Source: Desulfobacterales bacterium (GTDB taxonomy: Bacteria; Desulfobacterota; Desulfobacteria; Desulfobacterales; Desulfobacteraceae). Taken from it: a stretch of DNA of 53,201 nucleotides. The stretch lies in NCBI GenBank assembly GCA_023143455.1, contig JAGLHT010000014.1:1-53201 (forward strand), in the 5' to 3' direction. Position 1 is the stretch's first letter, and every line of letters begins with the position of its first letter. A model generated the notes under the pieces. It was given only the letters and a program-made list of their open reading frames with translations, was not told where the DNA came from and did not search any database. The position numbers and the translations under genes are program-made. Positions 1 to 7,944 of the stretch are shown in pieces.

Positions 1-783
1 AATATATTCAAATGTTATTTTATTTCTTGGTCTCATTTTGAATGTTTTGCAGGCATTAAGAAGTTGTTTGAGAGGGTATTTATTGTTTATAGGCATAAGC
101 ATTGATCGAGTTTTATCATCTGTGGCATTAAGGGAAACAGCAAGGTTAGCATTGGTAATAAGCCCAAGTTTTTCCATTTCAGGTACAAGCCCGCAAGTTG
201 AGATTGTAATTTTCCCTACGGAAAGTTTGAGCCCGTATTCAGCATCAGTCATTATTTTTAATGCCTGGACAATGGTGTCGTAGTTGGCAAGGGGTTCACC
301 CATTCCCATGAATACAATGTTTGCAAGCTTGTTGTTGGTTTTACTCTCTATAAGATATTGTCTGATATCACGGATTTGTGAGATAATTTCAGAAGGAGTC
401 AGGTTTCTTTTAAAACCAATTTTTGCAGTGAGGCAAAATTTGCAGTTTTGTGCACACCCCACCTGGGAGGATATACATAGAGTGAAATGATCCTTTACTG
501 GTATAAGTACAGATTCAATATGATTTCCATCACTTAGCTGGAACAGGAATTTTTCTGTTCCATCTGTGGATTTTTCTTTTGTTTCAAGATCTAGCCTTGG
601 GATGTTAAAATTGTTAATTAATAATGATTGCATCTCCCTGCCAACGTCAGTCATTTCTTTAAAGCTGTTTGCCTGGCGTATGTAAATCCATTTGAAAATC
701 TGTTTTGCTCTGAAAGGGCGGATGCCGTGTTCTTCAAGCCATTGAGCGAGTTCCTCCCTAGAATAATTCAAAATATCCTGCAT
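1..783 (-). CDS. rlmN: 23S rRNA (adenine2503-C2)-methyltransferase RlmN, 3' part outside the window
   Basis: This is a radical-SAM enzyme that methylates C2 of A2503 in 23S rRNA and A37 of some tRNAs. The minus-strand frame opens at ATG 783-781 and stays open for 261 codons to the window edge, so the C-terminus is missing. The N-terminal helical region reads MQDILNYSREELAQWLEEHG and is followed by the family's FRAKQIFKWIY segment. The radical-SAM CxxxCxxC cluster appears as CAQNCKFC near 440, and the SAM-binding MGMGEPL and the ISTCGL segments follow. It is divergent from the ffh operon, with about 97 bp between the two starts. The identification is secure. Confidence 0.93.
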   Translation of the reverse strand, partial: MQDILNYSREELAQWLEEHGIRPFRAKQIFKWIYIRQANSFKEMTDVGREMQSLLINNFNIPRLDLETKEKSTDGTEKFLFQLSDGNHIESVLIPVKDHFTLCISSQVGCAQNCKFCLTAKIGFKRNLTPSEIISQIRDIRQYLIESKTNNKLANIVFMGMGEPLANYDTIVQALKIMTDAEYGLKLSVGKITISTCGLVPEMEKLGLITNANLAVSLNATDDKTRSMLMPINNKYPLKQLLNACKTFKMRPRNKITFEYI

Positions 784-813
784 AAATATAAAGCTCCAAG
801 TTGTAATAATCTC

Positions 814-842
814 TTGACATAACACGAAATTTATATTAATTT
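814..842 (+). promoter_or_regulatory. Possible sigma70-type promoter for the ffh operon
   Basis: A perfect -35 hexamer, TTGACA, is at 814-819. A weak -10 candidate, TAATTT, lies 17 bases further at 837-842. The position fits, about 40 bp before the ffh ATG in the divergent rlmN-ffh gap. Only three of six -10 bases match, so this is tentative. Confidence 0.35.
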
Positions 843-880
843 CAATAGGTTTAATGTAGGTGATAATAAAAAGTTGATTT

Positions 881-2206
881 ATGTTTGATAATTTAAGTGA
901 CAAACTTGATTCTGTATTTAAAAAGCTCAAGGGTCGTGGTACGCTCAATGAAAAGAATATTGAGGATGGGCTGAAGCAAGTGCGCATGGCGCTTCTTGAA
1001 GCGGATGTGAATTACAGAGTTGTAAAAGATGTTATTTTAGATATAAAAAATAGAGCTCTTGGCACCGAAGTGATGAAAAGTCTTACTCCGGGTCAACAGG
1101 TAATTAAGATTGTAAATGATGAATTTACCCGAATGATGGGTTCTTCCCATGAAGGTCTTGATTTGTCAGGGAAGGGACCTGTTTCCATAATGCTTGTTGG
1201 ATTGCAGGGCTCTGGAAAAACTACAACTGCTGGTAAGCTTGCTTATTATTTGTCAAACCAAGGAAGAAAACCATTTTTAGTACCAGCAGATGTGTATAGA
1301 CCTGCTGCTATTGAGCAGTTAAAGAAAATCGGGAAACAACTTGGTTTTCCTGTCTTTGATTCTAACCCTGACATGAAGCCGTTAAAGATTTGTCAGGCAG
1401 CCCGAAATGAAGCCGTAAAACAAGGGTATGATACAATGCTTCTTGATACGGCGGGTCGACTGCATCAGGATGAAGAATTAATGGCAGAACTGGATCTCTT
1501 GAAAAAAGCCATGAATCCATCAGAAATACTTTTGGTGGCAGATGCCATGACTGGTCAGGATGCTGTTAATATTGCCTTATCTTTTGATAAGCGCCTTGAT
1601 TTGAGTGGCGTTGTCCTAACCAAGATGGATGGTGATGCAAGAGGCGGTGCTGCTCTTTCAATTAATGCAGTTACTGGAAAACCTTTAAAGTTTATAGGTG
1701 TTGGAGAAAAGCTACAAGCTTTGGAGCCTTTTCATCCTGACAGGATGGCTTCAAGGATTTTGGGGATGGGAGATACACTCTCATTTATTGAAAAAGCCCA
1801 GGAGGCTGTTGATCAAAAAGAAGCAGAAAAGCTTGAAAAGAAACTCAAGAAGAATCGTTTTACTCTTGAGGATTTTCGTAATCAAATGCAATCTGTAAGG
1901 AAAATGGGATCTATTAAAGACCTTATTGGCATGATACCTGGTATTAACAAGAAACAGCTTAAGGGAATGAATATTGATGACAAGGAGTTTGGAAAAATTG
2001 AGGCAATTATTAATTCCATGACTCCCGAAGAACGTAAAAAGCATTTGATTATTAAGGCAAGCAGGAAAAAAAGAATTGCAAAGGGAAGCGGAGTTAAAGT
2101 ACAAGATGTAAATAAGCTTCTCAAAAGTTATGCACAGACAATGAAAATGATTAAGAAGTTTAATAAGGGAGGCATGCGTTCCATACAGGACATGCTTCCA
2201 TTTTAA
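881..2206 (+). CDS. ffh: Signal recognition particle GTPase Ffh (SRP54)
   Basis: Ffh binds signal sequences on ribosome-nascent chains together with 4.5S RNA and hands them to FtsY at the membrane. The 441-residue protein has the normal length and domain order. An N domain comes first, then the G domain with P-loop GLQGSGKTT near residue 107, DTAGRLHQDEELM near 190 and TKMDGDARGG near 248. A methionine-rich M domain follows, with the RNA-binding SRKKRIAKGSG segment near 395. It opens the translation operon, with rpsP 15 bp downstream. Confidence 0.97.
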   Translation: MFDNLSDKLDSVFKKLKGRGTLNEKNIEDGLKQVRMALLEADVNYRVVKDVILDIKNRALGTEVMKSLTPGQQVIKIVNDEFTRMMGSSHEGLDLSGKGPVSIMLVGLQGSGKTTTAGKLAYYLSNQGRKPFLVPADVYRPAAIEQLKKIGKQLGFPVFDSNPDMKPLKICQAARNEAVKQGYDTMLLDTAGRLHQDEELMAELDLLKKAMNPSEILLVADAMTGQDAVNIALSFDKRLDLSGVVLTKMDGDARGGAALSINAVTGKPLKFIGVGEKLQALEPFHPDRMASRILGMGDTLSFIEKAQEAVDQKEAEKLEKKLKKNRFTLEDFRNQMQSVRKMGSIKDLIGMIPGINKKQLKGMNIDDKEFGKIEAIINSMTPEERKKHLIIKASRKKRIAKGSGVKVQDVNKLLKSYAQTMKMIKKFNKGGMRSIQDMLPF

Positions 2207-2221
2207 GGAGAAAACAAGTAA

Positions 2222-2476
2222 ATGGCAGTAAAAATAAGACTTTCCAGAAAGGGAACAAAAAAGCGACCTTTTTACAGAATTGTTGCAGCAGATGTAGAAG
2301 CGCCAAGAGATGGGAAATACATTGAAAACCTTGGTACTTATAACCCAATGGTTGAACCGAATGCTGTAACTTTAAAAGAGGATAGGATAAAATACTGGTT
2401 AACTGAAGGTGCAAAAACCAGCGATACAGTTAAAAGTATTTTTAAAAAACAGGGTTTGAGTATGAATCCTGTATAG
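2222..2476 (+). CDS. rpsP: 30S ribosomal protein S16
   Basis: The 84-residue protein begins [20 protein letters not shown], the typical S16 start, and contains the ENLGTYNPM segment. S16 is an early assembly protein bound to 16S rRNA in the 30S body. It follows ffh by 15 bp, with AAGGAG at 2205-2210 as ribosome-binding site. The order ffh-rpsP-khpA-rimM-trmD is a widespread bacterial arrangement and supports every call in it. Confidence 0.97.
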   Translation: MAVKIRLSRKGTKKRPFYRIVAADVEAPRDGKYIENLGTYNPMVEPNAVTLKEDRIKYWLTEGAKTSDTVKSIFKKQGLSMNPV

Positions 2477-2530
2477 GAGAGTGTTGATGTTCCATTGTCT
2501 CAAGACCCCTTAGATAAAGGAGAGAAAACT

Positions 2531-2761
2531 ATGAAAGAGTTGATCACTTATATTGCAAAGGCCTTGGTTGATAATCCTGATCAGGTGGAGGTTCTGGAAG
2601 TGAAGGGTGGACAAACATCTGTACTTGAGTTGAAAGTGGCAAAAGAGGATTTGGGGAAAGTAATTGGGAAGCAGGGTAGATCTGCTCGTGCCATGAGAAC
2701 TATTTTAAGTGCTGCATCAACTAAAATAAAAAAGCGTACAGTTCTTGAGATTGTTGAATAA
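2531..2761 (+). CDS. khpA: KH-domain RNA-binding protein KhpA
   Basis: This is a small single-KH-domain RNA-binding protein. The GXXG signature is visible in the segment [19 protein letters not shown] chose ATG 2531 (76 residues), which has AAAGGAGAG 5-13 bases upstream. An in-frame TTG at 2495 would add 12 residues with no family-like sequence and no good ribosome-binding site. It sits between rpsP and rimM, the usual place for khpA. KhpA proteins generally pair with KhpB (Jag); that partner is not in this window. Confidence 0.9.
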   Translation: MKELITYIAKALVDNPDQVEVLEVKGGQTSVLELKVAKEDLGKVIGKQGRSARAMRTILSAASTKIKKRTVLEIVE

Positions 2762-2764
2762 TTA

Positions 2765-3289
2765 ATGACAGGAAAAGCTCTGTTTATAATTGGTGAAGTA
2801 GTTGGGGTGCATGGGCTTGGAGGAAATCTTAAAGTTCGATCATATGCAGAGTCAATTGAGACATATAAACCTGGAATTAATGTTAAGCTTAAATCTTCAG
2901 AAAAAGATGATGAAACTTGGTATGAGGTGTTAAACGCTTCAAATCACAAAAAAGGAATTTTGCTTTCTTTAAAAGGGGTTCAAGATATAAATCTTGCTCA
3001 ATCCTTAAAAGGTAAGGAGATCTTTATTAAAAGAGAAGATTTACCCGAACTTGAAGAAAATGCTTATTTTTGGCAGGATTTGATTGGGCTTGAAGTGCTT
3101 GATAAAAAGCGTGGGTCTCTTGGAAAAATTGATAGTATCCTTCAGACAGGGGCTAATGACGTTTTTGTTGTAAAGACAAACAAGAATGGGGACAAAGAAG
3201 AAGTTCTTGTTCCGGCAATTGAATCTGTTATTATTTCTGTGAATATCAAAGAAGGAACAATGGAGATTGAGTTACCTAAGGGTTTGTAA
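2765..3289 (+). CDS. rimM: 16S rRNA processing protein RimM
   Basis: RimM is a 30S maturation factor that binds ribosomal protein S19 and helps assemble the 30S head. The 174-residue protein shows the N-terminal beta-barrel start (IIGEVVGVHGLGGNLKVRSY). The C-terminal PRC-barrel has YFWQDLIGLEV and the conserved VLVPAIESVI near the end. It starts 3 bp after khpA and its TAA stop overlaps the trmD ATG (TAATG), implying translational coupling. Confidence 0.95.
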   Translation: MTGKALFIIGEVVGVHGLGGNLKVRSYAESIETYKPGINVKLKSSEKDDETWYEVLNASNHKKGILLSLKGVQDINLAQSLKGKEIFIKREDLPELEENAYFWQDLIGLEVLDKKRGSLGKIDSILQTGANDVFVVKTNKNGDKEEVLVPAIESVIISVNIKEGTMEIELPKGL

Positions 3290-4041
3290 TGAAATTTACA
3301 GTATTGACATTGTTTCCTGAATTTGTTTCTTCTTTTTTTAATTATGGAGTTATTGGAAGGGCTTTTAAAAAGAAAATCATTTTTGGACAAAGTATTGATA
3401 TTAGAGATTTTGCCGTTGACACGCATAAGACAGTTGATGACAAACCTTATGGCGGTGGGTGTGGCATGGTTATTAAGCCCGAAATCCTTGATTCAGCAAT
3501 TGTCAGCACAAAAAAGAAATATCCAGAATCCAAAGTTTTACTTATGACTCCTAAGGGCATACCCTTTGATCAAAAAAAAGCTCGGACTATGGCATGTAAA
3601 AACGAGGATCTTATTTTTGTTTGTGGAAGATATGAAGGTATTGATGAAAGAGTTTGTCAAAAGCATGTGGATGAAGAAGTGTCCATGGGTGATTTTGTAA
3701 TGACTGGAGGAGAAGTTGCTGCCATGGCAGTTATAGATTCCGTGGCAAGGTTGCTACCGGGAGTACTTGGAGGAGAGACTTCAGCCGAGTTGGATTCTTT
3801 CAGTAATGACAGACTTGAACATGATCAGTTTACTCGCCCGTTGGAGTTTGAACAGGAAAAGGTACCTGATGTACTTATATCAGGAAATCATAAGATGATT
3901 GAAGAATGGAGAAGGCGTTCATCTGTAATTACAACTTTTATTAAGAGACCGGATCTTTTTAAGACAAAAAGTCCAGATGAAAAAGAGAGAAAAATTTTAA
4001 AAGAGTTGTGTCAGGAATTAGAAGAGCTTGTTAACAAATAA
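3289..4041 (+). CDS. trmD: tRNA (guanine37-N1)-methyltransferase TrmD
   Basis: TrmD methylates N1 of G37 in tRNAs reading CNN codons, which prevents +1 frameshifting. It is a SPOUT-class trefoil-knot enzyme. The 250-residue sequence has the classic start (MKFTVLTLFPEFV), the DKPYGGGCGMV loop, the SAM-binding GRYEGIDERV, and the SMGDFVMTGGE motif. Its last 14 bases overlap the next gene, a SPOUT-type RNA methyltransferase, so the two are probably co-translated. Confidence 0.97.
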   Translation: MKFTVLTLFPEFVSSFFNYGVIGRAFKKKIIFGQSIDIRDFAVDTHKTVDDKPYGGGCGMVIKPEILDSAIVSTKKKYPESKVLLMTPKGIPFDQKKARTMACKNEDLIFVCGRYEGIDERVCQKHVDEEVSMGDFVMTGGEVAAMAVIDSVARLLPGVLGGETSAELDSFSNDRLEHDQFTRPLEFEQEKVPDVLISGNHKMIEEWRRRSSVITTFIKRPDLFKTKSPDEKERKILKELCQELEELVNK

Positions 4042-4585
4042 TCTCTATCTTGCCTTGATACACTCTCCGGTTGTCAACAAAAATGGAAAAGCAATCGGTT
4101 CTGCTCTTACAACCATTGATTTGCATGATATTGCAAGAGCGGCAAGGACTTTTGGAGTTAAAGGATTTTATGTTGTAACACCATTTGAAGATCAGCAAAT
4201 ACTGGCTCATAAAATAATTGAGCATTGGACAAATGGTGTAGGCGGAGAAGCCAATCCTGATCGGAAGAAAGCGCTTGAATTGATAAGGGTTGTATCAACT
4301 TTTGAAGATGCATGTGCTGATATTAATAAAGAACATAAAAAGAGACCTGTTACTATTGGGACAAGTGCAAAAGAACACAGAAATTCAGCTTCAATTGTGA
4401 AGCTTAAAGAGGAGCTAAATAAAGAAAATCCCTATATAATGGCTTTTGGCACTGCATGGGGGCTTTCAGAACAATTTATTGAATATTGTGATATGATATT
4501 GGAACCTATAAAAGGTGAAGGTGAGTTTAATCATCTTTCAGTTAGATCTGCTGTTTCAATATATTTAGATCGAATTTGTAATTAA
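4028..4585 (+). CDS. SAM-dependent RNA methyltransferase-like protein (trmD-linked family, PF09936 type)
   Basis: This 185-residue protein resembles the uncharacterised RNA methyltransferase family often encoded between trmD and rplS in Desulfobacterota and other lineages. Visible landmarks are the start LYLALIHSPVVNKNG, the TTIDLHDIARAARTFG segment, and the C-terminal AFGTAWGLSEQ and EGEFNHLSVRSAVSIYLDR. The last of these resembles the knot region of SPOUT enzymes. The start is a TTG at 4028 inside the 3' end of trmD, since no later in-frame ATG keeps the conserved N-terminus. The RNA substrate cannot be read from the sequence. Confidence 0.8.
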   Translation: MLTNNLYLALIHSPVVNKNGKAIGSALTTIDLHDIARAARTFGVKGFYVVTPFEDQQILAHKIIEHWTNGVGGEANPDRKKALELIRVVSTFEDACADINKEHKKRPVTIGTSAKEHRNSASIVKLKEELNKENPYIMAFGTAWGLSEQFIEYCDMILEPIKGEGEFNHLSVRSAVSIYLDRICN

Positions 4586-4625
4586 TTTAAGTTTAAAGCT
4601 TTTGTAAAATATTAGGAGGAGCAAA

Positions 4626-4976
4626 ATGGTAAACATTATTGAACAAATAGAAAGAGAACAAATGCGTACAGATATCCCTGATTTTGAATCAGGTGATTCA
4701 GTTAAGGTACACGTTAAGATACGTGAAGGTGAAAAAGAGCGTATTCAGATTTTCCCAGGAGTAGTAATCAAGAAAACCAAAGGGTTGAGTAAAGCACGCT
4801 TTATAGTAAGAAAAATTTCCGGCGGTATTGGAGTTGAAAGGACATTCCCACTTTATTCACCTTCAATAGATAAAATTGAAGTTATTACCCGAGGTCGTGT
4901 AAGAAGAGCAAAGCTTTATTATCTTAGAGACCGTCGTGGTAAGTCTGCAAGAATTGCTGAAAAGCGCCCAGCTTAA
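4626..4976 (+). CDS. rplS: 50S ribosomal protein L19
   Basis: The 116-residue protein has the L19 hallmarks: [30 protein letters not shown], the [20 protein letters not shown] core, and the basic tail [19 protein letters not shown]19 lies at the 30S-50S interface. The gene has a strong ribosome-binding site (AGGAGG at 4614-4619), as expected for a highly expressed ribosomal protein inside the trmD operon. Confidence 0.97.
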   Translation: MVNIIEQIEREQMRTDIPDFESGDSVKVHVKIREGEKERIQIFPGVVIKKTKGLSKARFIVRKISGGIGVERTFPLYSPSIDKIEVITRGRVRRAKLYYLRDRRGKSARIAEKRPA

Positions 4977-4985
4977 GCTAAAAAT

Positions 4986-5600
4986 TTGAAACCCATGAGA
5001 CAGTTTGAAGATGGAGCTTTCAATAATGGGTATAAAGTTGTCGCAGGTATAGATGAGGCCGGCAGAGGACCACTCGCCGGCCCTGTTGTCTCTGCATCAG
5101 TTGTCTTGCCTGAAGGTTTTTCTGACCCTGACATTACAGATTCTAAAAAGCTTACCCCAAAAAAACGGATTCTTCTTTATTCAAAAATAACCGAATGTGC
5201 ATTATTTGTAGCAATTGGAATTTCTGACACCCTTGAAATTGAAAAAGTAAACATTTTGAATGCATCGCTCAACAGCATGAAAAGATCAGTTGAAAATTTA
5301 CTGGTGCCCCCTGATTTTTTGCTAATTGATGGCAAGTTCGAGATTGATTCTGATATCCCCCAAAAAGCCATAATCAGAGGTGATTCAAGAAGTGTCTCCA
5401 TTGCTGCTGCATCTATTATTGCAAAAGTGGAAAGAGACAAACTTATGTTCAAATTTGATCAATTATACCCAGAATATGGTTTTGCAAAGCACAAAGGATA
5501 TCCTACAAAAGCGCATAAAAAAGCAATACTTGATCATGGCATAACTCCCATTCACAGGAAAACATTTAAAGGTGTCAAAGAGGTGTTGTTTGCCAAGTAA
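4986..5600 (+). CDS. rnhB: Ribonuclease HII
   Basis: RNase HII cleaves RNA in RNA-DNA hybrids and starts removal of single ribonucleotides from DNA. The catalytic acidic residues are visible in GIDEAGRGPLAGPVV, in DGKFEI, and in RGDSRSVSIAAASIIAKVERD, with YGFAKHKGYPT near the C-terminus. The listed start is TTG 4986 (204 residues). ATG 4995 three codons later is equally possible and does not change the domain. The 3' end overlaps yraN by 11 bases. Confidence 0.95.
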   Translation: MKPMRQFEDGAFNNGYKVVAGIDEAGRGPLAGPVVSASVVLPEGFSDPDITDSKKLTPKKRILLYSKITECALFVAIGISDTLEIEKVNILNASLNSMKRSVENLLVPPDFLLIDGKFEIDSDIPQKAIIRGDSRSVSIAAASIIAKVERDKLMFKFDQLYPEYGFAKHKGYPTKAHKKAILDHGITPIHRKTFKGVKEVLFAK

Positions 5601-5955
5601 AGCACAAATAACAGGCAAGCTTGGAGAAGATGCAGCAGCAATATACATCGAAGAAAATGGTTTTGTAATTCTTGATAAAAATTATAGAGTGAAAAATGCT
5701 GAAATAGATATTATTGCAAAAGACAAAGATACAATTGCTTTTATTGAAGTAAAAACAAGAAAAACTTTAAGAAAAGGATTGCCCTCAGAATCAGTAAATT
5801 ATACAAAGCAAAAAAAGATTATTTCAGCAGCATTATATTATATAAGAGAAAATAATATAAATAACACAAGGCTCAGGTTTGATGTGATTGAAGTGTTTGA
5901 TAAAAATGGTTCCCACGAGCTGAATTTAATAAAAAATGCATTTCAGGCTTCTTAA
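5590..5955 (+). CDS. yraN: YraN/UPF0102 family endonuclease-fold protein
   Basis: This is a small protein with a restriction-endonuclease-like fold. The sequence shows the G-E-D-A-A start (GKLGEDAAAIYIEENG), the LDKNYRVKNAEIDIIAKD strand with its acidic residues, and FIEVKTRK, the typical E-x-K catalytic-like segment. TTG 5590 (121 residues) is preferred because GAGG lies 6 bases upstream at 5580-5583. A GTG at 5572 would add six residues. It commonly neighbours rnhB. Biochemical function remains unclear for the family. Confidence 0.88.
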   Translation: MPSKAQITGKLGEDAAAIYIEENGFVILDKNYRVKNAEIDIIAKDKDTIAFIEVKTRKTLRKGLPSESVNYTKQKKIISAALYYIRENNINNTRLRFDVIEVFDKNGSHELNLIKNAFQAS

Positions 5956-6825
5956 ATGGAAGATATTTCAAAACCAGCTAAAGGCATCCTGTACATTGTA
6001 GCAACTCCTATTGGAAATTTGGAAGATGTAACATATCGAGCTGTTAGGATTTTAAAAGAAGTTGATCTTATAGCTGCTGAAGACACAAGACATACATTAA
6101 AACTCCTTAATCATTTTGATATTGAAAACAAGTGTATTTCCTGTAACGAGCAAAATGAAGAGAGAAGGGCAGAAGAGTTTATTTTAAAGCTTAATCAGGG
6201 GTTAAATATTGCTCTTGTTTCCGATGCAGGTACACCTTCTGTTTCAGATCCAGGGTTTAAGATAGTAAGAAGAATAATTAAAGAAAAGATTGATGTAATA
6301 CCAATCCCGGGTTGCAGTGCTGCCATTGCAGGATTAAGCGTTGCAGGCTTACCAACAGACTCATTTATCTTCAAAGGGTTTCTCCCCAGAAAAAAGGGAA
6401 AAAGGAAAACTATAATTAGTGAATTAGCTAGTGAAAAATCAACCCTGATTTTTTATGAATCTCCCCGAAGAATTATTACATTAATTGAAGAAATAATTGC
6501 AATTTTGGGAAACAGACCTGCAATGCTGGCACGAGAGATTACAAAGCTACATGAAGAGTATATCCGAGGTAATCTTGAATATGTGCTAGCGATGCTTAAA
6601 GAAAAAGATCAGGTTAAAGGCGAATGTTCCTTATATATTCATGGCTGTGATACTGAGATTAAAGTTGATGACAATGAACTTGATGATGAAATTAGAATAG
6701 AGTTAAGTAATGCTGATCAATCAAAGCTTGGTACATCAGATATAGCTAAAAATATTGCAACACGATTTTCTCTTCCTAGAAAAAAAGTTTATGATAGGGT
6801 AGTAAAACTTAAGAATAATCTTTGA
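5956..6825 (+). CDS. rsmI: 16S rRNA (cytidine1402-2'-O)-methyltransferase RsmI
   Basis: RsmI 2'-O-methylates C1402 in the decoding centre of 16S rRNA. It is a tetrapyrrole-methylase-fold enzyme of 289 residues. Landmarks are GILYIVATPIGNLEDVTYRAV near the start, AAEDTRHTLKLLNHF, ALVSDAGTPSVSDPGF, the IPGCSAAIAGLSVAGLP segment, FLPRKKGKR, and the LIFYESPRRI motif. It starts on the base after the yraN stop and is the last gene of the operon. The following 139 bp hold no clear terminator. Confidence 0.95.
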   Translation: MEDISKPAKGILYIVATPIGNLEDVTYRAVRILKEVDLIAAEDTRHTLKLLNHFDIENKCISCNEQNEERRAEEFILKLNQGLNIALVSDAGTPSVSDPGFKIVRRIIKEKIDVIPIPGCSAAIAGLSVAGLPTDSFIFKGFLPRKKGKRKTIISELASEKSTLIFYESPRRIITLIEEIIAILGNRPAMLAREITKLHEEYIRGNLEYVLAMLKEKDQVKGECSLYIHGCDTEIKVDDNELDDEIRIELSNADQSKLGTSDIAKNIATRFSLPRKKVYDRVVKLKNNL

Positions 6826-6964
6826 TGTGGCATATATGGCATCGTAAATTAAAAATAATGAATAAAAAATTTGTTTGTTATTAATTGGCATTTAAGTTAT
6901 TAAGGCAAACAGGCATGGTAGTAAACGGTTAGAAATCAAAATAATACAAATCTAAGGAGTACCA

Positions 6965-7867
6965 ATGGCTCTTCGAAAATTTTTCATAAAATTAGTTTTT
7001 ATATTTTTACTTATCTTATTTTTTGCTCCTCAAATAATAGCTCAAGAGTCTTTCTCTTTAGACAAAAAATCCTTTCTGTGGGAAATTAAATCTGATACTG
7101 CAATAGTTTTTATTCTAGGGTCTATTCATGTTGCTAATGAAAGTTTTTACCCATTAAATGAAACTATTGAGAATGCTTTTAATAGTTCATCTGCTTTAGT
7201 CGTCGAGTTAAACCCTTTAACATTAGATATGAAGAAAATGGAAGGGATTATATTAGAAAGAGGATTTTATAAAGGAGATGAGACTATTCAAAATAATATT
7301 ACTGAAGATACTTTTAATTTATTAAGTAGTTTTTTCACGAAAAATTCTATTCCACTTCAAAGTTTTTTGAAGATGAAACCTACAATACTTGGAGTGACTC
7401 TTACTACTATTAAACTTGCTAAAATGGGTTATACTTCAGAGTATGGCATTGATAAGTATTTCTGTCAAAAAGCAAAAGAAGGAAAACCAATTATTGAATT
7501 AGAAAAAATGGAAGAACAATTATCACTATTATTCGACATACCAAATGAAAACTCATTATTAAAATATACACTTATTGAATTAGAAAAAATGGAAGAATTA
7601 TTTACAGGTATAATTGAATCTTGGAACCGCGGTGACCACAAGGCTATAGATAATATTATGTTAAAGCCGTATGAAAAATCCTCAGAGTTTAAACCTTTTC
7701 TTGAAAAAATGTTTTATGAGAGAAATATCAAAATGGTTTCAAAAATCAAGGATTTGCTAAGGGAAAATCAAAAATTCTTTGTTGTTGTCGGGGCAGGTCA
7801 CCTTGTTGGAAAAAAAGGAATTATTCAACTCATGCAAAGTGAAAATTACAGCATTAAGCAGTTATAG
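6965..7867 (+). CDS. TraB/GumN family secreted protein
   Basis: The 300-residue protein has an N-terminal signal peptide (basic MALRKFFIK, a hydrophobic stretch, then a cleavage-like IIAQES). The TraB/GumN fold follows, with the paired G-x-x-H motifs ILGSIHVA near residue 51 and VVGAGHLVGKKG near 280, and the ELEKMEEQL segment typical of the middle. The family is related to Tiki-type metalloproteases, so a periplasmic protease-like role is possible but unproven. A good AGGAG lies at 6954-6958. A 26-base segment occurs twice in frame, at 7491 and 7572. Confidence 0.85.
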   Translation: MALRKFFIKLVFIFLLILFFAPQIIAQESFSLDKKSFLWEIKSDTAIVFILGSIHVANESFYPLNETIENAFNSSSALVVELNPLTLDMKKMEGIILERGFYKGDETIQNNITEDTFNLLSSFFTKNSIPLQSFLKMKPTILGVTLTTIKLAKMGYTSEYGIDKYFCQKAKEGKPIIELEKMEEQLSLLFDIPNENSLLKYTLIELEKMEELFTGIIESWNRGDHKAIDNIMLKPYEKSSEFKPFLEKMFYERNIKMVSKIKDLLRENQKFFVVVGAGHLVGKKGIIQLMQSENYSIKQL

Positions 7868-7944
7868 CATAGAGAGTCTTTTATCTCTTAAGGCATTTCT
7901 CAAAGCCATGTCGAACGTTATTTCATATAATTTAAAGTTGCATT

